Assembly: GCA_031370485.1 (NCBI GenBank)
Contig: JANMQK010000240.1
Location: 1-5,984, forward strand
DNA: 5,984 nucleotides
Source: JANMQK01 sp031370485
Lineage (GTDB): Bacteria > Acidobacteriota > Polarisedimenticolia > Gp22-AA2
Reading direction: 5' to 3'
Each line of letters begins with the position of its first letter. Within the stretch, counting starts at the first letter, position 1. Of the stretch, positions 1 through 5,984 are shown in pieces. Under the pieces are notes generated by a model, which had not been told where the DNA came from, made no database searches, and was given only the letters and a program-made list of their open reading frames with translations. A program made the position numbers and the translations under genes.

Positions 1-930
1 CCGTTCGATCGCTCGATCAATCCCTATCGTGGCTGCGAGCATGGCTGCGTCTATTGCTTCGCGCGTCCCACGCACGCCTTCCTGGGGCTCTCTCCCGGGC
101 TCGATTTCGAGAGCCGTATCATTTCGAAGCCCGACGCGGCGAGGCTGCTCGTGAAGGAACTGGGCCGGAAGGGGTATCGCTGCCAGCCGATCGCCCTGGG
201 GTCGAACACCGACCCGTACCAGCCGGCTGAGCGCGATCTGAAGATCACGCGCGGCATCCTCGAGGTCCTGGCGCAGCACGACCACCCGGTGAGCATCGTC
301 ACGAAGTCGGATCTCGTGCTGCGCGATCTAGATCTCCTTGCGCCGATGGCGGCGAAGCGGCTGGCCTGCGTGATGATCTCGGTCACCACCCTCGACCGGA
401 CGCTCGCCCGGCGGATGGAGCCGCGGGCCACCGTCCCCGCGAAGCGGATCGATGCGATCCGGGCCCTCGGCGAGGCGGGGGTGCCCACCGGGGTCCTGGC
501 ATCCCCAATGATCCCAGGGCTCAACGATGCCGAGCTCGAAAGCATCCTCGAGGCCTGCGCCGCCGCGGGCGCACGGTCGGCGGGGTACATCCTGCTCCGC
601 CTGCCGGGAGAGGTCGAGGGGCTGTTCACGGAATGGCTGGCGACGAACTATCCTCTGCGCGCCGGGCACGTCCTAAGCCTGGTGCGGGCGGCGCGCGGCG
701 GTCGCATGTACCAGAGCGAATTTGGAGTCCGCATGCGCGGGGCCGGCCCCTACGCGGGGCTCCTGGCGCGGCGCTTCGAGGTGGCCTGCCGCCGTCTCGG
801 TCTGGCCCATCGGCCCGCCCCGCTCGACAGCACCCGCTTCAGAAGTCCGGTGGCGGAGGGGGGACAGATGCCGCTTTTCTCCGGCGGGCGCCCGCCCGGG
901 GACCGGCTCACGGGGGGCGGCGTTACGTGA
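1..930 (+). CDS. PA0069-family radical SAM protein (3' part; start lies before the window)
   Basis: The frame is open from base 1 and stops at TGA 928-930, giving 309 visible residues. The iron-sulfur motif is at the very start: Cys12, Cys16 and Cys19 (window numbering) in CEHGCVYCFAR, the CxxxCxxC signature of radical SAM enzymes, which bind a [4Fe-4S] cluster and cleave S-adenosylmethionine. Family-like blocks follow: GSNTDPYQPAER (67-78), TKSDLVLRDLDLL (101-113), SVTTLD (127-132), MEPR (139-142), a PMIPGLND block (169-176) and LLRLPGEV (198-205). The tail ending near QMPLF (289-293) also fits. These match the PA0069 group of SPL-related radical SAM proteins (COG1533-like), whose substrate is unknown. 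Family members usually carry some 40-50 residues before this motif, so probably only a short N-terminus is missing. The stop overlaps the next gene's GTG by 4 bases. The family assignment is firm; the reaction is not known. Confidence 0.9.
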   Translation, partial: PFDRSINPYRGCEHGCVYCFARPTHAFLGLSPGLDFESRIISKPDAARLLVKELGRKGYRCQPIALGSNTDPYQPAERDLKITRGILEVLAQHDHPVSIVTKSDLVLRDLDLLAPMAAKRLACVMISVTTLDRTLARRMEPRATVPAKRIDAIRALGEAGVPTGVLASPMIPGLNDAELESILEACAAAGARSAGYILLRLPGEVEGLFTEWLATNYPLRAGHVLSLVRAARGGRMYQSEFGVRMRGAGPYAGLLARRFEVACRRLGLAHRPAPLDSTRFRSPVAEGGQMPLFSGGRPPGDRLTGGGVT

Positions 931-1526
931 CGCTGGCCATCGAGGATATGATCGCCCGATTCGGACCGGTCGCCGTACTGGTTGGCGCCGCGGTCGAGGG
1001 GGAGGTCACCATGCTCCTCGCCGGGGTGGCGGCCCACCTGGGGCTGATCGATTTCACCGGGGCCGTCTGTCTCGGGACGCTGGGGGGATTCTCCTCCGAC
1101 GCCCTCTTCTACAGCATCGGGCGACGCCGTCACGCCGCGATCCGTGGAAGCTGGATCTACAGGCGTGTCGGACCTGCGATCGAGGCGCTGGCGGGACGGC
1201 TCGGGATTCTGCAGATCGCCCTGGCCCGGTTCATCTTCGGGACGCGCATGGCCACGATGCTTCTGTGGGGCATGCGCGACCTGGGGTTCGTCCGGTTTGC
1301 CGTAGTCGACCTCGCGGGTTGTACCGCCTGGGCGATCGTTCTTGGGGGCCTGGGCTATTTCATGAGCGACAGCGCCACGGCGCTGGTCGGCAGGGTCAGG
1401 AGGGTGGAGTTGTGGCTTCTGGGAGCGCTGATTGTCGCCATCGTCCTGTTCGGCGCCGCGCACGCCGTGTCCCGCCGGCGCCGCAGCCTTCGGTCCGGGG
1501 CGCCGGACGATTCGAAGGCCGCATGA
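927..1526 (+). CDS. DedA / VTT-domain (SNARE-associated) inner-membrane protein
   Basis: A 199-residue protein read from GTG 927, which overlaps the upstream TGA as GTGA. An in-frame ATG at 948 (residue 8) is the alternative start. The G-rich stretch at 912-920 is the only Shine-Dalgarno candidate for the GTG and is weak. DedA hallmarks are present: an acidic EGE motif (Glu24, Glu26) in the first hydrophobic hairpin, followed by LLAG; GFSSDALFYSIGRRR (54-68); RFIFGTR (101-107) with Arg101 and Arg107 six residues apart, as for the two essential arginines of E. coli YqjA; then GCTAWAIVLGGLGYF (131-145). The last membrane segment is at about 162-180, followed by a basic cytoplasmic tail (RRRR, 183-186). 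DedA proteins act in the inner membrane, and members have been implicated in undecaprenyl phosphate or phospholipid translocation, proton-motive-force maintenance and cationic peptide resistance. Its place upstream of the hydrolase and MprF genes supports a lipid role, but the cargo is unknown. Confidence 0.88.
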   Translation: MTLAIEDMIARFGPVAVLVGAAVEGEVTMLLAGVAAHLGLIDFTGAVCLGTLGGFSSDALFYSIGRRRHAAIRGSWIYRRVGPAIEALAGRLGILQIALARFIFGTRMATMLLWGMRDLGFVRFAVVDLAGCTAWAIVLGGLGYFMSDSATALVGRVRRVELWLLGALIVAIVLFGAAHAVSRRRRSLRSGAPDDSKAA

Positions 1527-2404
1527 TGAGGGCACGGGGTGCGACACGCGCCGGGACTCTCATCGCAACGGCCGCGGTCTGGACCGCCGTGGTCTGGACC
1601 TTCGCCGCCTGGGCCGTCGCGGGTCCGGGCGATGCGCTGGCGGCCTCGAAAAAAAACGCCACCCGGACCGTGCCGGTGACCACGAGCCGCGGCGACTTCG
1701 ACATGATCGTCTATGCGCCCGCGGCGCCCGATCCGGCGCCGGGCAAACCCGCCGACCCCCCGGACTCCAGGCCGATCGTATTGATTGCCTCGGGAGAGTT
1801 CGGCTGGCGCAGTTTCGACGACGTGATCTCGGGGATGCTCGCGGCGCAGGGATACTGGGTCGGCGGGATCGACGCCATGAAGTATTTCTGGGAGGCGCAG
1901 GACGACCGGCAGGCCCTGTCGGACGATCTGAAAGCCTACGCCGACGCCCTGGCGAAGACGGCGAACCGGGAACCAGGCGCGCCTCTCATCCTCGGAGGGT
2001 TCTCCTTCGGCGCCGACCTCGCCCCCTGGGTCGCCGGCGCGGGCGGCTGGCAGGACCGCCTGCGAGGCCTTCTACTGATCGGCCCCGATGAGACCGGCAG
2101 CCTGCTCTTCCGGATTTCCGAGATGATCGGATTCAAGCCCAAGGATCACATCTTCCCCGTCACCGAGGCGCTCCAGAGCGCCGCCGGCTACCCCGTCCTC
2201 ATCATCCATGGAGGGAAGGACTCGGTCTCGGCCGGTCCCATGCTGGCGGAGAAGGCCTCCGAGCCGAAAAAGCTGATCGTCGTGCCGGGCGCCGGCCACC
2301 ATTTCTCGGGCCGCGAGGAGCCGCTGCGCGACGCCCTGCGCGAAGGAATGCAGTGGCTCGAGGGGCAGCCGCGCAGGCCCGGGCCTCCCGGAAAGAAGCC
2401 GTGA
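1523..2404 (+). CDS. Exported single-domain VirJ-like alpha/beta hydrolase, probable aminoacyl-phosphatidylglycerol hydrolase
   Basis: A 293-residue protein from ATG 1523, which overlaps the DedA stop as ATGA. A second ATG directly follows at 1526; GAAGG at 1514-1518 lies 4 bases before the first and 7 before the second, so either may be used. The N-terminus has arginines at 3, 5 and 9, a long hydrophobic stretch (about 11-33) and a possible AxA site ending at Ala40, so it is either a Sec signal peptide or a retained anchor. The mature part looks like VirJ (PF06057): SGEFGW (90-95) where the family has SGDGGW; KYFWEAQDD (120-128) and DDL (134-136), resembling VirJ's YFW...DL block; the nucleophile elbow GGFSFGADLAP (158-168) with Ser161; HGGKDS (229-234) with Asp233; and GAGHHF (256-261) with His259 or His260. 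A Ser-Asp-His triad is thus plausible. By analogy with AcvB it would hydrolyse aminoacyl-phosphatidylglycerol in the periplasm; this is inference from family and from the adjoining mprF-like gene. Confidence 0.85.
   Translation: MMRARGATRAGTLIATAAVWTAVVWTFAAWAVAGPGDALAASKKNATRTVPVTTSRGDFDMIVYAPAAPDPAPGKPADPPDSRPIVLIASGEFGWRSFDDVISGMLAAQGYWVGGIDAMKYFWEAQDDRQALSDDLKAYADALAKTANREPGAPLILGGFSFGADLAPWVAGAGGWQDRLRGLLLIGPDETGSLLFRISEMIGFKPKDHIFPVTEALQSAAGYPVLIIHGGKDSVSAGPMLAEKASEPKKLIVVPGAGHHFSGREEPLRDALREGMQWLEGQPRRPGPPGKKP
1576..1600 (+). repeat. Short in-frame direct repeat in the signal segment
   Basis: GGTCTGGACC occurs at 1576-1585 and again at 1591-1600, exactly 15 bases apart. Each copy is itself nearly self-complementary (GGTC..GACC). 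Both copies encode V-W-T in the hydrophobic N-terminus of the VirJ-like protein, whose sequence there reads as a loose five-residue repeat (VWTAV, VWTFA, AWAVA). It looks like a small duplication tolerated in a low-complexity hydrophobic region rather than a functional site. Confidence 0.5.
2390..2395 (+). promoter_or_regulatory. Ribosome binding site supporting the GTG start at 2401
   Basis: GGAAAG ends 5 bases before GTG 2401, inside the end of the VirJ-like gene. Together with the GTGA overlap it favours 2401 over the upstream in-frame GTG at 2353, which would put 16 extra residues on the protein and overlap the hydrolase gene by 52 bases. Confidence 0.55.
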
Positions 2405-5037
2405 CCGATGAGCAGCGCGGCGCGCGGGCCGAGGCCGCGCGGGCCGATTCCGAGGGCCTGACCCGGGACGCGCTGCCCGAGCGGGAGCGGTTCCGGTACT
2501 TCCTGACCAGGACCCTGGCGGCGATCCGCCCGCTGTGGCCCTGGCTGATCGTCGGCGCCATCGCCTGGATCGGCTGGCGCGAGCTGAGGCAGATCGACCT
2601 GGTGGCGGTGCGCGGGCTGGTCCGCGACGCCGATGTCGACCTGGTCCTTTATCTACTTGTCGCGACGGCGATCAACCTGGCGGTTTTCGGCTTTTACGAC
2701 GTCATTGCCCTCGGCCCGCTGTCACAGCCCCCGGCGGCCGCGGCCCGATGGAAGGTCGGCGTCATCAGCTTCGCCTGGACCAACTTCCTCACGCTCGGCC
2801 CGCTCGCCGGCCCGGCCCTGCGTTTGTGGCTCTACCGCTCATTGGACGTCGCGGGCGAGAGGGCGCGCTCGGCCCTCACGATTATCTTCGTGGCGCTTGC
2901 CCTGGCGCTCGGCGCCTGGTGCGGCGCCACCTGGCTACCCCTTCCCGCGGCGCTCGACACCTTGACCGTGCACCTCCTGCTGATTCTGCCGATGGGTGCT
3001 TTGGTTGTTGGCGCTCTCAAGGGCGCGCGCCGTGTCCCGTGGCTTCCGGCGGTCGTCCGGCGCTGGGAGGGACGGTCCATGGCGCTCGGCGCGATCGCTT
3101 TGCTCGACTGGTTGCTGGCCTGGGTCGTCTTTCACCTGGCGATCGACGCGCTGAACGGCGAGATCGACCTCAAGACGTCACTCGCCGTTTTTTTCGCGGG
3201 GCAGCTGATCGGGCTGGCCTCGTTCGTGCCCGGAGGGCTCGGGACCGCCGATGCATTCTGGCTCGTGTCCCTCGGGGAGATCAGCGGGGGACACGATCGG
3301 ATTTTAGCCGCCCTCGTGCTTTACCGGCTCATCTACTACGTCCTGCCCTGGGCCTGCGCCACGCTCGTCCTGGCCGGGCGCCTGGTCAAAACGGGACCGC
3401 GCACCGGGGCGTTTCTGCGGACGGCCATCGCCTCCTACACCGTGCTCTGCGGGGCGGTCCTGCTGGCCAGCGCCGCCACCCCGGCGCTCTCCGAGCGGAT
3501 CACATTCCTCAGGAAGAGCGTGCCCCTCGCGCTGGTCGAGATCTCCCACAGCGTCTCGGTGGTGCTGGGGTTTCTGCTGCTCGTGGTGTCGCGCGGGCTG
3601 GCGCGCGGCTACCGCTCCAGCCACAGGCTGGCGCTGGCGCTCTTTTTCGCCGGGGCGCTGACGACCTTCCTGAAAGGCCTCGACTTCGAGGAGGCGATCC
3701 TGTCGCTCGCGGCGGTCGCGATGCTGTTGGTGTTTCATGGCTCGTTCGGCCGGGTGGGAAGACTGCGGCCACCCCTGGAGTTCCTGGTGTCGGTGGGGGT
3801 TTTCGCCGTGGTGCTGTTCGCCGCCATCGGGTTCGGCTCCGGCCCCGCGGTGTTCGAGACCCCGGCGATCTTCAGCCGCTTCTCCTACCGCGGCGACCAG
3901 GCCCGTTTCGTCCGGGGCCTGGGCATCCTCGCCACCCTCGCCGCCATCGTGGCCGTGCACCTGGGCCAGCGCTCGAAGACGCGGGACGCTCTCCCCGGCC
4001 CCGAAGAGATAGACGGGGCGCTCGAGGACGTGCGGGAGCACGCCCGCGGCTCGGACGCGCTGCTCGTCGCGTGCGGCGATAAGGCGATCTTCAGGCCCCA
4101 GGGGGCGGAGGGCGCGCCCGACACCGGGTTCATCGCCTACCGGTCCGCGGGGCGCTTCCTGGTCGCGTATTCCGATCCGGTGGGACCGCCCGGGGCGGTC
4201 CGTGATCTGATGACCTCGTTTCTCGATTTCGCCTCCGGGATAGACCGGGACGTGATCCTCTACCAGATCTCGACCGACTTCCTGCCGGTGGCGCACGACT
4301 TCGGCTTCTCCTTTTTCAAGCTCGGCGAGGAGGCCATCGTCAACCTGAAAGAGTTCGATCTGAAGGGGAACAAGGCCAAGTCGTGGCGGCACGCCATCAA
4401 CAGCGTCGAGAAGGCCGGGGGACGGTTCGAGATCGTCGCCGGAGACGACTTGCAGCGGCTCCTGCCGGAGCTGCGGCAGGTCTCCGACGACTGGCTGGCC
4501 GACAAGCACATGGTCGAGAAGCGCTTCTCGATCGGCCGCTTCGACGAGAATTACCTGATGCGCTTCCCCTGCGCCCTGGTGCGCGACAATGCCGGCAGGG
4601 TCACCGGGTTCGCCAACCTCCTCGAGGGGCCGCGGGGGGAGGAGCTGTCGGTCGACCTGATGCGCTACAGCGCCCTCCGCGAGGAGGCGGGAGGGCTGCG
4701 CAACGTGATGGACTACCTCTTCCTGAGGCTGATGCTCTATGGGTGCGAGCGCGGTTTCGCGCGGTTCAACCTGGGGATGGCCCCGCTGGCGGCGGTCGGC
4801 CAGGAGCGCTGGGCGCGCCCGGTCGAGAAGCTGGCCCATTTCTTCTTCCGGCACGGCGAGCACTGGTACAACTACCAGGGGCTGCGAAGCTACAAGGAGA
4901 AGTTCGACCCTTCCTGGGAGCCCCGCTACATGGCCTACCCGCGCCCCTGGGACTGGCCGATCGCCAGCACCACGACCGCGGCGCTGATCGCGGGAGGCTG
5001 GAGGGGGCTTCTCATTTCCAGGGGAACGGGCGAATGA
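2401..5037 (+). CDS. mprF: MprF/LpiA-type aminoacyl-phosphatidylglycerol synthase and flippase
   Basis: An 878-residue protein from GTG 2401, overlapping the hydrolase stop as GTGA. A hydrophilic, charged N-terminus (about 1-45) precedes about 14 hydrophobic segments (46-522). These include the flippase module with LTLGPLAGPALRLWLYRS (130-147) and FVPGGLGTADAFW (275-287), the PGGLG signature of the LPG_synthase_TM/UPF0104 family (PF03706). The cytoplasmic C-terminal half (about 535-850) is the DUF2156 synthase domain (PF09924): CGDKAIFRP (558-566), FKLGEEAIVNLKEFDLKG (639-656), a conserved basic stretch KAKSWRHAIN (658-667), SVDLMRY (750-756), a block with MDYLFLRLMLYGCERGF (770-786) and FNLGMAPLA (789-797), and YNYQGLRSYKEKFDPSWEPR (823-842). 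The family transfers Lys or Ala from aminoacyl-tRNA to phosphatidylglycerol and moves the product to the outer leaflet, reducing surface negative charge and giving resistance to cationic peptides or acid. Length and architecture are complete. Whether lysine or alanine is used cannot be read from the sequence; the linked AcvB homologue favours lysine. Confidence 0.93.
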   Translation: MTDEQRGARAEAARADSEGLTRDALPERERFRYFLTRTLAAIRPLWPWLIVGAIAWIGWRELRQIDLVAVRGLVRDADVDLVLYLLVATAINLAVFGFYDVIALGPLSQPPAAAARWKVGVISFAWTNFLTLGPLAGPALRLWLYRSLDVAGERARSALTIIFVALALALGAWCGATWLPLPAALDTLTVHLLLILPMGALVVGALKGARRVPWLPAVVRRWEGRSMALGAIALLDWLLAWVVFHLAIDALNGEIDLKTSLAVFFAGQLIGLASFVPGGLGTADAFWLVSLGEISGGHDRILAALVLYRLIYYVLPWACATLVLAGRLVKTGPRTGAFLRTAIASYTVLCGAVLLASAATPALSERITFLRKSVPLALVEISHSVSVVLGFLLLVVSRGLARGYRSSHRLALALFFAGALTTFLKGLDFEEAILSLAAVAMLLVFHGSFGRVGRLRPPLEFLVSVGVFAVVLFAAIGFGSGPAVFETPAIFSRFSYRGDQARFVRGLGILATLAAIVAVHLGQRSKTRDALPGPEEIDGALEDVREHARGSDALLVACGDKAIFRPQGAEGAPDTGFIAYRSAGRFLVAYSDPVGPPGAVRDLMTSFLDFASGIDRDVILYQISTDFLPVAHDFGFSFFKLGEEAIVNLKEFDLKGNKAKSWRHAINSVEKAGGRFEIVAGDDLQRLLPELRQVSDDWLADKHMVEKRFSIGRFDENYLMRFPCALVRDNAGRVTGFANLLEGPRGEELSVDLMRYSALREEAGGLRNVMDYLFLRLMLYGCERGFARFNLGMAPLAAVGQERWARPVEKLAHFFFRHGEHWYNYQGLRSYKEKFDPSWEPRYMAYPRPWDWPIASTTTAALIAGGWRGLLISRGTGE
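5020..5025 (+). promoter_or_regulatory. Ribosome binding site for the AcvB-type gene
   Basis: AGGGGA lies 8 bases before ATG 5034, inside the last codons of the mprF-like gene. It is the clearest Shine-Dalgarno match in the window. It supports both the ATG 5034 start and independent ribosome recruitment in addition to coupling through the ATGA overlap. Confidence 0.6.
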
Positions 5038-5984
5038 GGCGGATCCTTGCGGCCACCTGGTTGGGCATCGCGCTCGCCGGATGCGGCGTCGCTTCCGCCG
5101 CCGCTGCCGACCGCGACTGGGTCGAGGAAAAGATCGTCCTGCCGGGGTTCGAAAAGGTCGCGGTCTATCGTCCCGAGCCGGTGACCCGGGCCCGCGGCGT
5201 AATCCTGTTCGTCTCGGGGGACGGCGGATGGAACCTGGGAGTCATCGACATGGCGCGGCGCACCGCCTCGCACACAATCGTCGTCGGGCTCTCGATGCCC
5301 GCGTGGGCGAAGTCGGCGCGGAAATCCCCCGATAGCTGCTGGTACCCTGCCGGCGAGCTCGAATCGACCGCCCAGGCGGTCGAGAAGATCTATCGCCTGC
5401 CGCGCTACATCAAGCCGATCCTCACCGGCTATTCGTCGGGGGCCACGCTGGTTTACGGTGCTTTGGCGCAGGCACGCGGCGACGCGTTCGCGGGTGCCGT
5501 TAGCCTGGGCTTCTGCCCCGACCTCGAAGTGGCCCGCCCGTTCTGCGGGCACGGAGACTGGAAGCCCTCCTACGACGAGAAGAAGAAAACCATTCTCCTG
5601 CCTCCGTACCCGGACCTGCCCCTCCTCGGTGACGGCCGGCCGCGCTGGACCATCCTGCACGGTCAGGTGGACAAGGTCTGCGACCCGAAAGAGGTCGACC
5701 GGTTCGCCGCCGACATCGCGGGGGCGCGCGTCCTTTCGCTTCGGAAGGTAGGCCACGGGTTCTCGATCGCCCGCAACTGGGGCGGGGCTTACGACGAGGC
5801 GATCGAGGGCCTCCTCGACCGGGAGACGGCTTGGGAGCCGGTACCGGGCGAGGCCGCGCGCGCCCCGGCGACCGAGGCCGCGGCGGACATCACCCGGCGG
5901 CTCGCCGCGCTCAACTTGCCGCTCGAGATCAAATGGCCCCGGGGCGCGGATCGGGTGCTTGTCTTCATTTCGGGGGATGGCGGC
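5034..5984 (+). CDS. acvB: AcvB-type two-domain lysyl-phosphatidylglycerol hydrolase (5' part; runs off the window)
   Basis: The frame is open from ATG 5034 to the window end (317 residues, no stop) and overlaps the mprF-like stop as ATGA. The N-terminus is an export signal: RR at 2-3, a hydrophobic core, then LAGC (14-17), a good lipobox with Cys17, although a signal peptidase I site near ASA (20-22) is also possible. The first domain (about 30-265) is an alpha/beta hydrolase fold: SGDGGWN (61-67), TGYSSGATLVYGALAQA (131-147) with Ser134 as nucleophile candidate, SLGFCPDL (157-164), HGQVDKVCD (209-217) with Asp213, and VGHGFS (239-244) with His241. A Pro/Ala-rich linker (about 268-285) follows, and a second SGDGG begins at 313, exactly where the window ends; this marks the start of the C-terminal VirJ domain. 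AcvB of Agrobacterium is a periplasmic lysyl-PG hydrolase whose C-terminal domain carries the activity, so the predicted catalytic part lies beyond the window. The symbol rests on domain layout and linkage to mprF. Confidence 0.87.
   Translation, partial: MRRILAATWLGIALAGCGVASAAAADRDWVEEKIVLPGFEKVAVYRPEPVTRARGVILFVSGDGGWNLGVIDMARRTASHTIVVGLSMPAWAKSARKSPDSCWYPAGELESTAQAVEKIYRLPRYIKPILTGYSSGATLVYGALAQARGDAFAGAVSLGFCPDLEVARPFCGHGDWKPSYDEKKKTILLPPYPDLPLLGDGRPRWTILHGQVDKVCDPKEVDRFAADIAGARVLSLRKVGHGFSIARNWGGAYDEAIEGLLDRETAWEPVPGEAARAPATEAAADITRRLAALNLPLEIKWPRGADRVLVFISGDGG

Noticed and set aside
325..334. The palindrome GATCTAGATC inside the radical SAM gene
   Set aside because: It is short, lies in the middle of a conserved coding region, is explained by Asp-Leu-Asp codons, and has no second copy or flanking promoter elements.
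1649..1657. A run of eight A followed by C containing A-AAA-AAC in the reading frame of the VirJ-like gene, which could be a -1 slippery site
   Set aside because: The zero frame continues through the whole VirJ domain. The -1 frame leads into a non-homologous arginine/proline-rich stretch ending at 2091, so programmed slippage has no sensible product. It is more likely just Lys-Lys-Asn codons.
2353..2400. An upstream in-frame GTG at 2353 as the start of the mprF-like gene
   Set aside because: It would extend the overlap with the hydrolase gene to 52 bases, and the added residues are not recognisable. GTG 2401 has a nearby GGAAAG and fits the 4-base overlap pattern of all other junctions.
3304..4863. 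A 519-codon open frame on the minus strand opposite the mprF-like gene
   Set aside because: It is antisense to a strongly conserved protein. Its translation is a low-complexity mix rich in Glu, Gln, Arg and Pro with no recognisable domain. In high-GC DNA, antisense frames stay open because of third-position GC bias.
4935..5756. A 273-codon open frame on the minus strand over the mprF/acvB junction
   Set aside because: It crosses two well-supported genes on the other strand and shows no domain or convincing start context; it is a compositional shadow.
1..5984. An undescribed defence, toxin-antitoxin, CRISPR or mobile system
   Set aside because: No nuclease, transposase, integrase, repeat array or small toxin-like gene is visible. 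All five genes belong to known housekeeping or envelope families; the novelty, if any, is in their combination.

Overview
This is a high-GC stretch (by eye roughly two-thirds G+C) in which every base is coding on the + strand. It holds five genes packed head to tail, and every junction is a 4-base start/stop overlap (GTGA or ATGA). The gene content (a PA0069-type radical SAM protein, a DedA protein, MprF/LpiA and AcvB/VirJ hydrolases) suggests a Gram-negative bacterium. The MprF plus AcvB pairing is best known from Alphaproteobacteria such as Agrobacterium and Rhizobium. Other GC-rich Gram-negative phyla cannot be excluded, and no rRNA or other strong taxonomic marker is present.

Layout: 1-930 is the 3' part of a PA0069-family radical SAM gene whose start lies before the window. 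927-1526 is a small DedA/VTT-domain membrane protein. 1523-2404 is an exported single-domain VirJ-like alpha/beta hydrolase. 2401-5037 is a full-length MprF/LpiA-type aminoacyl-phosphatidylglycerol synthase/flippase. 5034-5984 is the 5' part of a two-domain AcvB-type hydrolase that runs off the window just as its second domain begins.

The last four genes read as a membrane-lipid remodelling operon. The MprF protein would attach an amino acid from aminoacyl-tRNA to phosphatidylglycerol and flip the product outward. The AcvB/VirJ proteins would remove the amino acid again on the periplasmic side; AcvB of Agrobacterium is a known lysyl-phosphatidylglycerol hydrolase. The DedA protein belongs to a family tied to lipid or lipid-carrier transport and to cationic peptide resistance. 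The unusual points are that the synthase is bracketed by two different VirJ-type hydrolases, that the first has a divergent SGDGGW-type motif, that DedA is translationally linked to the set, and that a radical SAM gene of unknown role sits at the upstream edge.

There is no intergenic space in the window, so no promoter or terminator is visible. The operon promoter must lie upstream of the window, or inside the radical SAM or other coding sequence. I found no RNA genes, mobile elements or CRISPR arrays.
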